A DNA stretch of 64,000 bases from Bin87 sp965197635 (GTDB lineage Bacteria; Chloroflexota; Dehalococcoidia; Lucifugimonadales; UBA3495), in assembly GCA_965197635.1 (NCBI GenBank), contig CBDANN010000008.1, positions 496,001 to 560,000 on the forward strand, given 5' to 3'. The notes under the pieces are model-generated. The model saw only the letters and a list, made by a program, of their open reading frames with translations, had not been told where the DNA came from and searched no databases. This document shows positions 33,219 to 42,089 of the stretch, one piece after another. The stretch's first letter is position 1. Each line of letters opens with the position of its first letter. The position numbers were made by a program, and so were the translations under genes.

Positions 33219-33840
33219 ATGCGGATCCTTCGGGTCGATTCCGGTAGAGGGCAGAATCGTACGCTAAGGGGAAAGGCGCCGGTTGTGTGCGATAGCCGGT
33301 TGGTCTTGAGACGGAGAAGAGTTCGGCGAGATCGCTGATGGAATACTCGCCGGTGGCGTGCATACGGCAGAGTTCCCGCTGCTGTCGGTCGGAGAGTCTG
33401 GGTTGCTTGCCGCGCAATTTCCCTTTGGCGCGGGCGATGGCCATGCCCTCGCGGGTGCGCATGCGGATGAGATCGGCTTCGAACTCGGCGAAGGTGGCGA
33501 GGGTATTGAAGAACATCTTTCCCATGGGATCGTCCGGGTCGTAGAGCGCCCGGCCGAGGGACAGTTTGACGCTGCGTTCCCGAAGCCGATCGGCGATGGC
33601 GCGGGCATCCGGGACGGACCTGGCCAGCCGGTCGAGTTTCGGCACGACCAGCGTGTCGCCTTGGCGCACGGCGGCGAGGGCCTGGTCGAGACCGGGGCGG
33701 GCGCGGGTCGTGCCGGTGAGGCCGTGATCGGTGTAGATGCGATCCTCGGCGACACCCAGCTCCAGGAGCGCCTGGAGCTGGGCGTCCAGGTCCTGCCGGT
33801 CGCTGGAACAGCGGGCGTATCCGATGAGTGTTGCCGTCAT
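33127..33840 (-). CDS. Tn3-type serine resolvase, stop codon lost
   Basis: Serine recombinase from ATG 33840: TATLIGYARCSSDRQDLDAQL with the catalytic Ser, then LVVPKLDRLARSVPDARAI and LIRMRTREGMAIARAKG, and a C-terminal helix-turn-helix (SISDLAELFSVSRPTGYRT). The domain should end near 33270; in the miniature copy at 26.9 kb the stop TAG is inside the terminal repeat. Here two bases are missing (near 33290), so the frame runs through the repeat into the neighbouring operon and stops only at 33127. Resolves transposition cointegrates. Confidence 0.82.
   Translation of the reverse strand: MTATLIGYARCSSDRQDLDAQLQALLELGVAEDRIYTDHGLTGTTRARPGLDQALAAVRQGDTLVVPKLDRLARSVPDARAIADRLRERSVKLSLGRALYDPDDPMGKMFFNTLATFAEFEADLIRMRTREGMAIARAKGKLRGKQPRLSDRQQRELCRMHATGEYSISDLAELFSVSRPTGYRTQPAPFPLAYDSALYRNRPEGSAYATCCSCLARLFRSRSAPSARNHQVVLAAR
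33232..33269. repeat. 38-base Tn3-type terminal repeat
   Basis: Starts GGGTCGATTCC and ends CGTACGCTAAGG; differs at only one to three positions from the copies at 26700-26737 and 26914-26951. It is the left end of the transposon remnant and directly abuts the defence operon. No matching right end was found up to 36 kb. Confidence 0.85.
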
Positions 33841-34016
33841 GGGGGAAGCGTACGGATAGGGTCCCGCTTCCGCAATTGTTACCGTACCATTCATATGAGA
33901 CGCTCCTGGCTCCGGTTTGACGGGGGTCGGGGCGACCGACTGCGCCGTCCGCTGGACGATCCCCTTACGGACAGCGCCGCGCCTGCCGGGATGAACGGAT
34001 AACGGAGAGATGGAAC

Positions 34017-35385
34017 ATGCCGAGACGAAGCATCTGGAGCGCGCGCCAGCGCGCGGCCCGGTTCGACCTGCCCACGGACGAAGCCGCCCTGCTGCGCCAT
34101 TACACGCTGTCCGACGACGACATCGAGCAGATCCGGGTGCGACGCGGGGGACACAACCGGCTGGGCTTCGCGCTCCAGCTTTGTGCCTTTCGATATCCGG
34201 GGCGTATTCTGGTGGTAGGGGAGGCAATTCCCCTGAACGTCCTTCGCTTCATTGCCGCACAGCTCGGCAGGCGCGCCGCAGACCTCGATGGCTATGCGGT
34301 GCGGGAGGAGACCCGGAGGGAACACTTGGCCGAGATCCGGCGCAGCTACGGCTACCGGATGTTCTCGGGGCGTTGCGCCCGGGACCTGAAGGTCTGGCTG
34401 GAGAACGAGGCGGAAGCGGCGCGCTCGAATGAGGGGCTGGCGCGGCGGTTCGTGGAGGAGCGCCGGCGCCGGCAGGTGATCCTGCCGGGATCATCGGTCC
34501 TGGAGCGTCTTTGCGCGGACGCACTGGTTGCCGCAGAGCGCCGGATAGAGACGCGCATCGTCGCGGGCCTGGACGATGCCATGCGCGTGCGTCTCGACCA
34601 GATGCTTACCGAGGAAGTCGACGGCGGCGTGAGCCGGTTCGTCTGGTTGCGCCGGTTCGAGGTGGGCCGGAACTCGGCCGACATCAACGGCCTGCTCGAT
34701 CGCCTGGAATTCCGGCAGGGCTTTGATCTTCCCGCCGATCTGCTGGAGACCGTTCCTCCCCATCGCATTGCCCGTCTTCGCCGCCAGGGGGAGCGCTACT
34801 TCACCGACGGGTTGCGCGACATTTCGGGTGATCGCCGTCTCGCCATCTGCGCCGTCTGCGCCGTGGAGTGGCGGGGCGCCATCGCCGATGCCGTGGTCGA
34901 GACCCATGACCGGATCGTCGGCCAGACCTTCCGGAGTGCGAAGCGGCGCTGCGATGCGCGCATTCAGGATTCGAGGGCAGTACTGCACGATACTCTGGAC
35001 GCCTTCAGGACCCTTGGAGCGGCGCTTCTCGAGGCAAAAGGGGACGGTTGCGCCGCTGGAAGAGGCCGTCGCGGCTGCCGGCGGCTGGCAGAAGCTCGAA
35101 GGCGTTGTCGCTGCGGCTGAGCAGCTGAGCGACACGATGTCGGCCGATCCCCTGGCTCACGTCGTTCAAGGCTGGCCCCGGTTCCGGCGCGATGCGCCGC
35201 GCATGTTGCGCGCGCTCGAGATCCAGGCTTCCGGCGCTGGCGAACCTATCCATGCGGCGTTGAGAGCTATCGGAGCCGGGTCCCGCGACATGCCTCGTAC
35301 CTTCTTGTGTCGCAATTCCGTTCCTGCGCCGCAATTCCAGGTGGCATCAGCATCTCAACGCTCGTCCTGCCGGTGATCGCCGGCT
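34017..35385 (+). pseudogene. Tn3-family transposase TnpA, truncated and frameshifted
   Basis: N-terminal part of a TnpA (family length about 960-1000): SARQRAARFDLPTDEAALLRHYTLSDDDIEQIRVRRGGHNRLGFALQLC is classic. The first frame ends at 35120; the sequence continues in the next frame after one extra base in AAAAGGGG near 35040 (TVAPLEEAVAAAGGW...HVVQGWPRFRRDAPRMLRALEI). A second shift near 35320 gives FLRRNSRWHQHLNARPAGDRRL. After about 35385 IS1595 sequence begins, so the catalytic DDE half is gone. Confidence 0.85.
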
Positions 35386-35387
35386 CT

Positions 35388-35725
35388 CGGTGAACCACTC
35401 CGCCGGGCAATACTGGTGGAACGAGGTTACTACCAACGCCATCGAGTCGGTGTGGGCGTTGCTGCGCCGGATCCTGATGGGGACTCACCACCAAGTGAGC
35501 CGTAAGCATTTGCCGCAGTACGTCATGGAACTGATCTGGCGGCACAACCATCGGATGCTTGAGGTGGAGGAACGGATGGCGACGCTGGTGCGCGGGATGG
35601 TAGGCCGGCGGTTGACCCGGGCTCAGATGCGGAAGGGAGGGCGTTCGGGGTTGTCCAACATACCGCCGACAGCGCACGGCCCGCCGGCTGCGGCGCAACT
35701 GGAGCTATTCCAGTTTTCGGAGTAG
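35388..35725 (+). pseudogene. IS1595-family transposase C-terminal fragment
   Basis: VNHSAGQYWWNEVTTNAIESVWALLRRILMGTHHQVSRKHL is the ISXO2-like transposase ending (the N-IES-W block carries the last catalytic residue of the DDNK/DDE type). The N-terminal two thirds are missing and the fragment is joined directly to the Tn3 transposase remnant. Stop at 35723-35725. Confidence 0.78.
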
Positions 35726-36045
35726 CAGTTCGGTGACTGTAGCCGACTGTGGCGGGTGTTCTGGCATTCCGGTAGGCAAGGCCGGCTCGACGATGCTCTC
35801 AAGATGGCCTGGGTCGGGCTGAATCACGGTCGGTCGGGTTGAGTTCGGCCTTTTTCGTGGCTACTCCCAAGAGACACGCTCTGTTCGCTGCCTGAATCCG
35901 GTATTTTCGTCGGCTCTGCGGATACCCGGACGCCGTGCAAAACGGTTTGGGTAAAAATGTTATGTGCTTGGCTGTTTGCCTTTCGCTGGTGCTCGGCTGC
36001 TATGGGTAAGATAGGCGTACAATCCCATTTGATGAGGGATGATCG
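35726..36045. other. Stretch without a recognisable gene
   Basis: 320 bases between the IS1595 fragment and the VOC gene. Probably remains of the insertion sequence at the left and the VOC promoter at the right (TACAAT at 36018-36023, GAGGGA before ATG 36046). I found no right-hand Tn3 end here. Confidence 0.5.
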
Positions 36046-36432
36046 ATGCTTGGACCAGTAAAAACCGTAGGCCTATATGTTTCCGATCAGGCCAATGCTA
36101 CCGATATTTATGTACAGATGCTGGAGTTCGAGGTCCGGCGTCGCATGGAGATGGGCGCTGACGCTGAGTGGGTGGAGGTGGCTCCGCCGGGTGCTGAGAC
36201 TTCCCTGGTGATTTATCCCCGCGAATTGATGCCCGATTGGGCGGAGCGCAAATGCTCCGTGGTTTTTCACTGCGCCGACGTGGCCGGAACAGTATCGACG
36301 CTACGGATGCGTGGGGTGAACATCGTGATGGAATCGGGAGACTTGCCTTGGGGTCGGTTTGCCGCGATAGCGGACCCCGACGGGAATTGGCTGGGTCTGA
36401 CCGACCAGCCAATCGCCTACGCCCCGGAATAA
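36046..36432 (+). CDS. VOC (glyoxalase/dioxygenase superfamily) protein
   Basis: A 128-residue vicinal-oxygen-chelate protein: VKTVGLYVSDQANATDIYVQMLEFEVRRRMEMG, VVFHCADVAGTVSTLRMRG and FAAIADPDGNWLGLTDQ, the two beta-alpha-beta-beta-beta halves. Potential metal ligands are few: the usual first-strand His is replaced by Val-Gly, so metal-free function is possible. Ribosome site GAGGGA at 36034-36039. Substrate unknown. Confidence 0.82.
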   Translation: MLGPVKTVGLYVSDQANATDIYVQMLEFEVRRRMEMGADAEWVEVAPPGAETSLVIYPRELMPDWAERKCSVVFHCADVAGTVSTLRMRGVNIVMESGDLPWGRFAAIADPDGNWLGLTDQPIAYAPE

Positions 36433-36561
36433 CGACTTGTGGGACATGTGGCGGCCGGCTGCACGATCCACCCGGTGCGTTGCTCAGCGTATTGCCTCGC
36501 GTTTTTTGAAATGGCGCAAATCCGCAGCCGTCGTCAAGGGCGGCAACACGGGGTGCATTGC

Positions 36562-36567
36562 TATAAA
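36562..36567 (+). promoter_or_regulatory. -10 box of minCDE, likely leaderless
   Basis: TATAAA at 36562-36567 with upstream TGC (extended -10). The expected start lies at or within two bases of ATG 36576, and there is no ribosome site, so minC is probably translated from a leaderless message. Confidence 0.45.
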
Positions 36568-36575
36568 TATTGGCG

Positions 36576-37436
36576 ATGTCCACGAATGCTGCTGATACAC
36601 GAGATTTGGTAACCGTTTCGGGCCGGGGAACCCAGGTCAATTTCAAGATTGACGATTCCGTGCCTTTGGAAACCGCGTGCCGCGCCCTACGCGAGCACCT
36701 TGACCAGGGTGGTCAACTCTACGCCAATGGCGAGGTGGCGGTCGATGTGGGGAAGCGCATCCTGCGGGACGACGATCAGGACACCATAAGAGAAGTGATC
36801 CACTCCCACTCCGGCCTCAAGATCAAGCGGTTCTGGTGCGAACCGAGCGTTCTGGAAAGGGAACGGGAACGCATTACAGACCTGCTGTCGGTCCTAAATC
36901 CGTCAGGCAATGGCCGAGTGTGCAAAACCCACATCCACGAGGACAACGGCCTGATCTCGACCGACCTTGAAGCCGGCGACTACAGCGACCCGTTCGCCCA
37001 AGCAATTTTCGTGGGTGGGCTGACGTCGGGGGGCGGGCGCTACGGAGTGCCAGGGCTGATAGTGCGTGGGACCTGCCGGGCGGGGGAGGTGATCAAATTC
37101 GACGGCAACGTAGTCATCCTCGGCAACGTCAATCCAGGGGCACAGGTGATCGCCGATGGCGACATTCTGGTGTTCGGTGGGTTGCGTGGGTTGGCTCATG
37201 CCGGTGCGGAGGGGGACATGTCGGCCATTATCATCGCCATGTCCACCGCCAGTCCCAACCTGCGGATCGCCGGATATTCATGGCGGGGCGACGATGGGCA
37301 ACTTACGGCTTCGCGCCGCCGCAGCAATGACGGGAACGGCGCAGTCATCGCCAGGGTGCAGAACGGTGAGATTCACGTCACACCGTACTTGAGGAATCAC
37401 GACATCAACCACGGAGGAAACCCCAATGAGCGGTAA
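36576..37436 (+). CDS. minC: Septum-site inhibitor MinC
   Basis: Division-site protein that blocks FtsZ polymer formation away from mid-cell. The C-terminal beta-solenoid is clear: FDGNVVILGNVNPGAQVIADGDILVFGGLRGLAHAGAEGD, followed by ISI-type strands and NLRIAGYS. The N-terminal domain is diverged. A longer than usual linker (about 105-140) is present. Its end overlaps minD by 11 bases; minC-minD-minE is one operon. ATG 36576 is used. Confidence 0.9.
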   Translation: MSTNAADTRDLVTVSGRGTQVNFKIDDSVPLETACRALREHLDQGGQLYANGEVAVDVGKRILRDDDQDTIREVIHSHSGLKIKRFWCEPSVLERERERITDLLSVLNPSGNGRVCKTHIHEDNGLISTDLEAGDYSDPFAQAIFVGGLTSGGGRYGVPGLIVRGTCRAGEVIKFDGNVVILGNVNPGAQVIADGDILVFGGLRGLAHAGAEGDMSAIIIAMSTASPNLRIAGYSWRGDDGQLTASRRRSNDGNGAVIARVQNGEIHVTPYLRNHDINHGGNPNER

Positions 37437-38250
37437 GACCATCGTCATGACTTCCGGCAAAGGAGGCGTGGGCAAGACTACCGCCACGGCCAACGTCGGC
37501 GCCGCTCTGGCCCTGCGCTCCAACAGCGTGGTGGTCATCGACACCGACATCGGGCTGCGCAATCTGGACGTGGTGATGGGATTGGAAAATCGCATTGTGT
37601 ACGACTTGGTCGATGTGGTAGAAGGCCGTTGCCGGGTTGAGCAGGCGCTGATTAAGGACAAACACGCCGGCGAACTGTATCTGATAGCGGCGGCCCAGAC
37701 GCGGGACAAAGACTGCATCACCGCGCAACAATTGATTGAGCTGTGCCGCCGGCTGGAAGGCAGTTTCGACTACGTGATCGTGGACTGCCCGGCGGGGATT
37801 GAGCAGGGGTTCAGGAACGCCATCGCCGCCGCCCGGGAGGCGTTGGTGGTGACCACACCGGAGGTTTCGGCCATCCGAGACGCAGACCGGGTGATCGGGC
37901 TGCTCCACGCCAGCGACGTCAAAGACGCGAAGCTCATTATCAACCGTATCAAACCCGAAATGGTACGTCAGGGGAACATGATGGATTCCTCGGACGTGCT
38001 GGAGATGCTGGCCGTGGATGCCATCGGCCTGGTGCCATCGGACGACCGGGTAATCACCGCAACCAACAACGGCACGCCCATAGTGTACGACGCCGGTTCA
38101 CCATCGGGGCGGGAATTCGTCCGCATCGCGGCCCGGATTGATGGTGAGCATATCCCGATGTTTGACCCTATCGACGAGCATCCAACGTCGATAATGGACA
38201 AAGTACGCAACCTGATGGGTATCAACAGGAAGGCTTCGGCTCATGTTTGA
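37426..38250 (+). CDS. minD: Septum-site ATPase MinD
   Basis: ParA-like membrane ATPase of 274 residues that recruits MinC and oscillates with MinE. The deviant Walker A is TSGKGGVGKTT; switch regions VIDTDIGLRNLDVVMG and DYVIVDCPAGIEQG are intact. The C-terminal amphipathic membrane-targeting helix is present (IMDKVRNLMGINRK). Overlaps minC upstream and minE downstream. Confidence 0.96.
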   Translation: MSGKTIVMTSGKGGVGKTTATANVGAALALRSNSVVVIDTDIGLRNLDVVMGLENRIVYDLVDVVEGRCRVEQALIKDKHAGELYLIAAAQTRDKDCITAQQLIELCRRLEGSFDYVIVDCPAGIEQGFRNAIAAAREALVVTTPEVSAIRDADRVIGLLHASDVKDAKLIINRIKPEMVRQGNMMDSSDVLEMLAVDAIGLVPSDDRVITATNNGTPIVYDAGSPSGREFVRIAARIDGEHIPMFDPIDEHPTSIMDKVRNLMGINRKASAHV

Positions 38251-38500
38251 CCTGTTGCGGAGAAACCGCGGACGCCGGGATCACAGTTCTCGTCAGGTGG
38301 CGCGGGAACGGGTGCAGTCTGCGATCCGGCGGGACCGCATGGAGGTGTCCACCCCCGAATTGTCTGCATTGCGGGACCGGATGCTGTTCACCATCGGCGA
38401 GTACCTGCCCGTGGCGCCCGAGTTCACCGAGTTCGGGATCCGGCGGGATGGTGACGAGGTGTTTCTGGTGTCCCGGGTGCGGCTACAGACCCTGCGCTAA
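38243..38500 (+). CDS. minE: MinE topological specificity factor
   Basis: An 85-residue protein: N-terminal membrane/MinD-contact part (FDLLRRNRGRRDHSSRQVARERVQ), helix and C-terminal dimerisation strands (EFGIRRDGDEVFLVSRVRL). It stimulates MinD ATPase. It overlaps minD by eight bases. The next gene is on the same strand after a separate promoter. Confidence 0.9.
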   Translation: MFDLLRRNRGRRDHSSRQVARERVQSAIRRDRMEVSTPELSALRDRMLFTIGEYLPVAPEFTEFGIRRDGDEVFLVSRVRLQTLR

Positions 38501-38626
38501 ACGCCGCGACGGACTGCCTCACCCAAGTTGGCCGGTATCCGGCGGCAGTACATCGCCTTCCTGGTTCCCTGCCGGAATGGTCTCGGCCCAGGGGCATCCA
38601 AAAGTGGGCCCGGTTGACGGGGAACA

Positions 38627-38654
38627 TTGACCGCGTGTTGGGTTGGGTTATAAT
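38627..38654 (+). promoter_or_regulatory. Promoter of the MFS exporter gene
   Basis: TTGACC at 38627-38632, 16 bases, TATAAT at 38649-38654. The start of transcription would lie about 130 bases before ATG 38793, leaving a long untranslated leader with no riboswitch I recognise. Confidence 0.6.
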
Positions 38655-38792
38655 GCGCCTCATTACCCCTACGTAAACCACAGGTTACGACGGCATCAGT
38701 ACGGTCCGCGAGTACCGGTGGTCGATTCTCGTACTGCAAGCGTAGCCGATGCGCCGTTGCCGTTCGGGTTTGTAAGCAGCAGGAGTAACGAT

Positions 38793-40211
38793 ATGGCCAC
38801 GGCTCCCGCACCACAACGCGGTTATTTTGCGCAAAAGGCTTACCGGTTCCTCGCCGCCCTGGTATTTAGGGATTTCCGCTTCCTGGCGTTGGCGACGCTG
38901 TGCAGCGGCAGCGGAGCATGGGCTCTCATTGTAGCCCGCGGCGCTTGGGTGTACAGCATCCCCGAGCTGCAGGGTTCTTGGGGATTGTGGGTCGGGTTGA
39001 TTACCTTTGCAGCGATGTCCCCACGCTTTTTCGCGACGCCATTCATCGGGTACCTGGCGGACAAGGTTACGCGAAAGCTGCTGCTGCAGTGGGTGTACGC
39101 TCTGCAATTAATTCAGGCGGCCATCATGGCGATACTGGTCATGGTGGGCATCGACAACCCCTGGTACGTCGTCATACTGGCGATTGTCAACGGCACGCTG
39201 CGTGCCACGCAGCAAACGGCAGCACAATCGTTGGCTCCCAATTTGGTGGACCGGGAGTACCTGCCCAACGCGGTGGCCCTCAATGAGGCGATGCAGCAAG
39301 GCTCACGTTTGGTCGGCCCGATGATCCTCCTGATTGTGGCAAGCACAGTGGGTTCCGCAACCCTGGTGGACAGTGGTCGGCCATTGTTCTCCCTTGGGTC
39401 GCTGTTGTTCACGCTGGGCACTTCCGCCATCGTGTTCTGGGCGTGTGCCGCCTTCTATCTGATAGCGTTGATTTCGGCCCTCAGCATCAGGACCGTATCC
39501 AGCGGCGTCATTGACCGCCGGCGCAGTTTTTGGGCCAATACCGCCGCCGGGTTCGCTTACTCTTACAGCACGCCGCTGGTTTTCGGCATCATCCTGATGG
39601 CTCTGGCCCACTGCGTGCTGGTCATGTCATTCGAGTCCATGCTGCCTCCGCTGGCTCTGGAGAAACTCGCGCCGGTTACGGCCCAAGGCACCAAGGTATT
39701 TGACCAGAACGACGTGTACGCGCTGATGGCCGCCCTCGGCGTCGGGGCGCTGTTCTCATCCATCTTCGTCGGCGGAATCGTGAGCCACCTGACCCGTGGG
39801 CGCGTCTTCCTGCTGCTGGGTTTCACCAGCAGCCTAACGCCCATCGGCCTGGGTCTGTCCGCGCAAACCGGCGTGTCCGTAATCGCTGCAATTCTCATGG
39901 GCCTCGGGACCGCCGGGTTCATGACTATCACCCACACCATCATCCAGTCGGTGGTGCCCGACGAAATCCGCGGGCGCGTCGCGTCGGTCTATTCGATGCA
40001 CGTGGGCGGCAGTATGGCGTTCGCCAACCTGCTGTACGGACGCCTGGCTGACTTCTGGTCAGCTGGCAACATCATGGCGGTTGCCGGAGCAGCGTTCACC
40101 ATCGTCGTACTGGGAACCATGATTGCCAGCGGTTTCTGGCGCGGGATCTACTTCCGTGGCGAGGCCCGCCCGGTGGCTGCCGCCGCCAGTCCTGCCGGCG
40201 GGGACAACTAG
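38793..40211 (+). CDS. MFS exporter, EntS/MFS_3 type
   Basis: A 472-residue, 12-helix transporter. The opening LVFRDFRFLALATLCSGSG and IGYLADKVTRKLLLQWVYALQ loop and DREYLPNAVALNEAMQQGSRLVGP segment are typical of the EntS-like group that exports siderophores or drugs. AGGAGTAACG precedes ATG 38793, which decides the start over an upstream in-frame ATG at 38643. Cytoplasmic membrane. The aminotransferase gene follows 39 bases later. Confidence 0.88.
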   Translation: MATAPAPQRGYFAQKAYRFLAALVFRDFRFLALATLCSGSGAWALIVARGAWVYSIPELQGSWGLWVGLITFAAMSPRFFATPFIGYLADKVTRKLLLQWVYALQLIQAAIMAILVMVGIDNPWYVVILAIVNGTLRATQQTAAQSLAPNLVDREYLPNAVALNEAMQQGSRLVGPMILLIVASTVGSATLVDSGRPLFSLGSLLFTLGTSAIVFWACAAFYLIALISALSIRTVSSGVIDRRRSFWANTAAGFAYSYSTPLVFGIILMALAHCVLVMSFESMLPPLALEKLAPVTAQGTKVFDQNDVYALMAALGVGALFSSIFVGGIVSHLTRGRVFLLLGFTSSLTPIGLGLSAQTGVSVIAAILMGLGTAGFMTITHTIIQSVVPDEIRGRVASVYSMHVGGSMAFANLLYGRLADFWSAGNIMAVAGAAFTIVVLGTMIASGFWRGIYFRGEARPVAAAASPAGGDN

Positions 40212-40250
40212 CCCGGTCGCATCTCATCCTTCAATACCGGAGTACAAATT

Positions 40251-41573
40251 TTGCCAACCAACGAAGTAACCCGTTACCTGGAAACCACGCCCAAGTCGCG
40301 GGCGATTTGGGAAGAAGCCTGCCGCTATCTCCCGGATGGTGACAGCCGACATTCGATCTTCTGGAACCCGTATCCCATCTTTACCGAATCGGCCCAGGGC
40401 GCGGTGGTGACCGACGCCGACGGCGTGGAACGCCTGGATTTCATCAACACGATGACCACCATGATACTGGGACACGGGCCCGCTCCGGTGTTGGATGCGG
40501 CACGGGAACAGATGTCGTTGGGCCTGGCGTACAACTCTCCGAACCGGCATCAGGTGGATCTGGCGCGTTTGCTGTGCCAGAGAGTTCCTTCCTTCGAGCA
40601 GGTGCGCTTCACCAACTCCGGCACCGAAGCGACGCTGAACACCCTGAGAGCGGCCCGCGCATTCACCGGCCGTAGCAAGTTCGCCAAGGTTGAAGGCGGA
40701 TACCACGGCACCCACGACGCGGTGCTGGTCAGTCTCCGCATTGATCCCTCCACCGGCGGCGACTACGAAAACCCGCAACCGGTGCCGTCCAGCTCGGGCC
40801 TGGCCGACGGCGTGCTGGACCAGGCGGTGATAGTTCCTTTCAACGACACCGAGGTGGCGCGGAACATCCTGGAGAGGCACCGGGATGAGCTGGCCGCCGT
40901 AATCGTCGAGCCGGTGATGGGTTCCGTGGGGATGCTGCCGGCGGATTCGGGGTACCTGACCATGCTCCGGGATTTCGCCAACGATAATGGAGCGTTGCTC
41001 ATCTTCGACGAGGTGATCAGCTTCCGGGTGGCTCCCGGCGGGGCGCAGGAGTACTACGGCGTGAAGCCCGACATGACCGCCCTTGGCAAGATCATCGGCG
41101 GCGGGTTCCCGGTTGGAGCTTTCGGCGGCCGTGCCGACGTGATGAGCCTGTATAGTCCCGTCAACGGAGCCGCAATCGCACACGGGGGAACCTTCAACGC
41201 GAACCCGATAACCATGGCAGCCGGCGCGGCCACTCTGAACGAACTCACTCCCGCCGTTTACAGGCATTTGGCCGAACTCACGGAGATGCTGAGACAGGGT
41301 ATTCGGCAGGTTTGTTCGGAGCTGGAACAGCCGGTTGTGGTAACCGGGGCCGGTTCCCTTTTCGGCATCCACTTCACCGAAGGTCCCATTCGGAACTATC
41401 GGGACATCGCCATCACCGACAAGGAATTGGCGGGGCGGGTCTTTATGGGGATGCTGAACGAGGGGTTCCTATTGGCTCCCAATCTGGTCGGGGCGCTGTC
41501 GACTTGCCTGGGCGAAGTGGAGATCGACGCCTTCGTTCGCAGTCTCCGCCGAGTGTTGAAAAGGCAAATTTAG
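40251..41573 (+). CDS. Class III aminotransferase, glutamate-1-semialdehyde mutase-like
   Basis: PLP enzyme of 440 residues. The PLP lysine is in DMTALGKIIGGGFPVGAFGG; FTNSGTEATLNTLRAARAFTG binds phosphate and LLIFDEVISFRVAPGG the pyridine. Overall similarity is to hemL (glutamate-1-semialdehyde 2,1-aminomutase), but the N-terminal substrate region (DGDSRHSIFWNPYPIF) differs from the VNSPVRAF type, so tetrapyrrole synthesis is not certain. TTG start at 40251 follows GGAG. Confidence 0.85.
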   Translation: MPTNEVTRYLETTPKSRAIWEEACRYLPDGDSRHSIFWNPYPIFTESAQGAVVTDADGVERLDFINTMTTMILGHGPAPVLDAAREQMSLGLAYNSPNRHQVDLARLLCQRVPSFEQVRFTNSGTEATLNTLRAARAFTGRSKFAKVEGGYHGTHDAVLVSLRIDPSTGGDYENPQPVPSSSGLADGVLDQAVIVPFNDTEVARNILERHRDELAAVIVEPVMGSVGMLPADSGYLTMLRDFANDNGALLIFDEVISFRVAPGGAQEYYGVKPDMTALGKIIGGGFPVGAFGGRADVMSLYSPVNGAAIAHGGTFNANPITMAAGAATLNELTPAVYRHLAELTEMLRQGIRQVCSELEQPVVVTGAGSLFGIHFTEGPIRNYRDIAITDKELAGRVFMGMLNEGFLLAPNLVGALSTCLGEVEIDAFVRSLRRVLKRQI

Positions 41574-41602
41574 ACTGAAACGGGGACAGTTCGGAACGCC
41601 AA

Positions 41603-41625
41603 GGGGCGGGTTCAAGACCCGCCCC
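41603..41625 (+). terminator. Terminator-like palindrome after the aminotransferase
   Basis: GGGGCGGGT (41603-41611), five-base loop, ACCCGCCCC (41617-41625), then further C and TTATT. It can end transcription from both sides; its core belongs to the GGGGC palindrome group seen elsewhere. Confidence 0.5.
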
Positions 41626-41652
41626 CCCCACTTATTAACGAAGCGCAACGGG

Positions 41653-41982
41653 TCAGTCCGCCGGAGGCCGCTTTTCCCACTTTTCCGGCGCAGGGTACAC
41701 CGGCGTGGCGAGCTTACGGACGTTTTCAGTAGCGAACCAGTCGGCGCACTCTTCCCGCCACTTGATGAAGTGGGGCGCGTTGCGGTGAGCCTCCACGGCC
41801 GCCTCGTCTTCATAGACTTCGAAGAGGTGCAGCTTGTTCTCATCCTCGTTGTCCTGCAACACGTCGAAGCGCAGGCAGCCGGGTTCGTCGTTGTTGGAAC
41901 CGCGGGCGTCGCCGAGCATGGACGCCATGAACTGGTCCCTGAAGCCGGGCTTGATGTTGATTTCAACAATCAGCGCAATCAT
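41653..41982 (-). CDS. Antibiotic-biosynthesis-monooxygenase-fold (quinol monooxygenase-like) protein
   Basis: A 109-residue dimeric alpha/beta-barrel protein: MIALIVEINIKPGFRDQFMA, then ARGSNNDEPGCLRFDVLQDNEDENKLHLFEVYEDEAAVEAHRNAPHF. The pattern is that of YgiN/LsrG-like monooxygenases or isomerases. ATG 41982 gives the family start; the longer open frame to 42087 has no support. Monocistronic, between two plus-strand genes. Confidence 0.87.
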   Translation of the reverse strand: MIALIVEINIKPGFRDQFMASMLGDARGSNNDEPGCLRFDVLQDNEDENKLHLFEVYEDEAAVEAHRNAPHFIKWREECADWFATENVRKLATPVYPAPEKWEKRPPAD

Positions 41983-42089
41983 TGCAATCTCCTTGATCGG
42001 GTTGGGAGCGATTCCCGAAGGATTATAGCAGTGGCGGCCCCAAAGTTGTAGAATGCCGGGCATATCAGGCCCACGGCAGGGAGGCAATC

